Assembly: GCA_039545275.1 (NCBI GenBank)
Contig: BCHS01000014.1
Coordinates: 3,930-67,929 of the forward strand
DNA from: Pseudomicrostroma phylloplanum
Lineage: Eukaryota; Basidiomycota; Exobasidiomycetes; Microstromatales
Direction of reading: 5' to 3'
Length of the DNA: 64,000 bases
Position numbers and translations under genes: made by a program. Below are positions 63,556-64,000 of this stretch, piece by piece. A model generated the notes under the pieces. It saw only the letters and a list, made by a program, of their open reading frames with translations, made no database searches and was not told the origin of the DNA. Position 1 is the stretch's first letter, and every line of letters begins with the position of its first letter.

Positions 63556-64000
63556 ATGGCACCTCCACCATCCTCTTCATCCTCGCGGCCACCCTCGCCG
63601 ACTTCCACGAGTCGGTCTGGTCCATCGACTCGGGATAGAGAGCCCAGTGCACGGCGCAATATGGCACTCACTCCCGCAGACACTTCCACCTCGGCCAATC
63701 GTCGCAGATCGTCCTCCAGGCATACCGACGGCAGCCGCCCCACCCTGACATCGCGGCCTGTCATGATTTGGATTCACGAGCCTCCCAATTTCAGCACCAG
63801 CGAAGTCGTCTTGAATCCAGAGATTGCAAAGCTCTTCGGTCCCCTGGGCGAGAATGAAGTCTATGAAATAACGCAGCTCTCGGGCCAACGCCCCGATGAC
63901 TTTGACAATGACCATCGGCGTCGCAAGAAACGAGGGTCTCCGCACGACAGTGCCTTTGTCTTCCGCCCTAGTCAGAGCGGCCATGAGTCCGAGTCGGCAA
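63556..64000 (+). CDS. IML1: IML1/DEPDC5 homologue, N-terminal part (cut by window end)
   Basis: Catalytic subunit of SEACIT/GATOR1, the GAP for Gtr1/RagA that turns down TORC1 at the vacuole when amino acids are scarce. The frame opens at 63556 (CAGCCATGG, good context) and runs without a stop for 148 codons to the edge. About 70 disordered Ser/Arg/Pro-rich residues precede the conserved IML1 N-terminal start: VMIWIHEPPNFSTSEVVLNP followed by the spacing EVYEITQLS and AFVFRP, which matches the family's first beta strands. The DEP and GAP domains would lie beyond the window. No intron is seen in this part. Confidence 0.75.
   Translation, partial: MAPPPSSSSSRPPSPTSTSRSGPSTRDREPSARRNMALTPADTSTSANRRRSSSRHTDGSRPTLTSRPVMIWIHEPPNFSTSEVVLNPEIAKLFGPLGENEVYEITQLSGQRPDDFDNDHRRRKKRGSPHDSAFVFRPSQSGHESESA

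Overview
The window is nuclear DNA from a filamentous or yeast-like basidiomycete. It is GC-rich and gene-dense on both strands. Genes carry short spliceosomal introns, mostly 73-100 nt, with GTGAGT-type donors and CTGAC-like branch sites. Protein content (a MAPKK of the Ustilago Fuz7/Ubc5 type, a GPH sucrose-type transporter, a UreF urease factor, a SAP/acinus protein) fits Basidiomycota, and Ustilaginomycotina in the broad sense is my best guess. The genus cannot be fixed from sequence alone. Gene models below were spliced by hand, with exon joins checked for reading frame and family conservation.

Left edge (1-6.5 kb): a mobile-element pocket. A full-coding-length Ty1/Copia retrotransposon with an intact 1502-codon polyprotein runs to a 316-bp 3' LTR; its 5' LTR is cut by the window start. 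Next to it, in the opposite direction, lies the endonuclease-coding part of a LINE-type element without its reverse transcriptase.

6.6-22 kb: a paxillin-like LIM protein, a PRPP synthetase with a long disordered tail, a GPH/sucrose-type transporter divergent from it, a DDHD-domain phospholipase and an alpha-actinin. 23-35 kb: an orphan gene with a possible degenerate PD-(D/E)XK fold, an NDUFA4/MLRQ-like mitochondrial protein, Golgi GDPase (GDA1), a conserved secreted protein of unknown function, the head-to-head pair MIA40 / twin-CX9C protein, urease accessory protein UreF, and a zinc-knuckle SR-rich protein. 36-50 kb: VAP/Scs2, a small basic protein, ribosomal protein eS19 with an acidic tail, a Hos3-like histone deacetylase, Tvp38, EMC6 and the NatA catalytic subunit. 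51-64 kb: an M28-like protein lacking clear metal ligands, a class 3 lipase, an acinus-like SAP/RRM protein, the Fuz7-type MAPKK, V-ATPase subunit B, and the start of IML1 (SEACIT/GATOR1).

Most genes are single-copy housekeeping genes without operon logic. Several neighbours are functionally related and divergently transcribed from a shared intergenic region: MIA40 with a CX9C substrate-type gene (mitochondrial intermembrane space), and VMA2 with IML1 (vacuolar membrane/TORC1). I saw no CRISPR array, rRNA or convincing tRNA gene. I did not find an obviously new multi-gene system. The most unusual items are the degenerate nuclease-like orphan, the pseudo-M28 protein, the acidic eS19 tail and the half-tRNA primer site of the Copia element.
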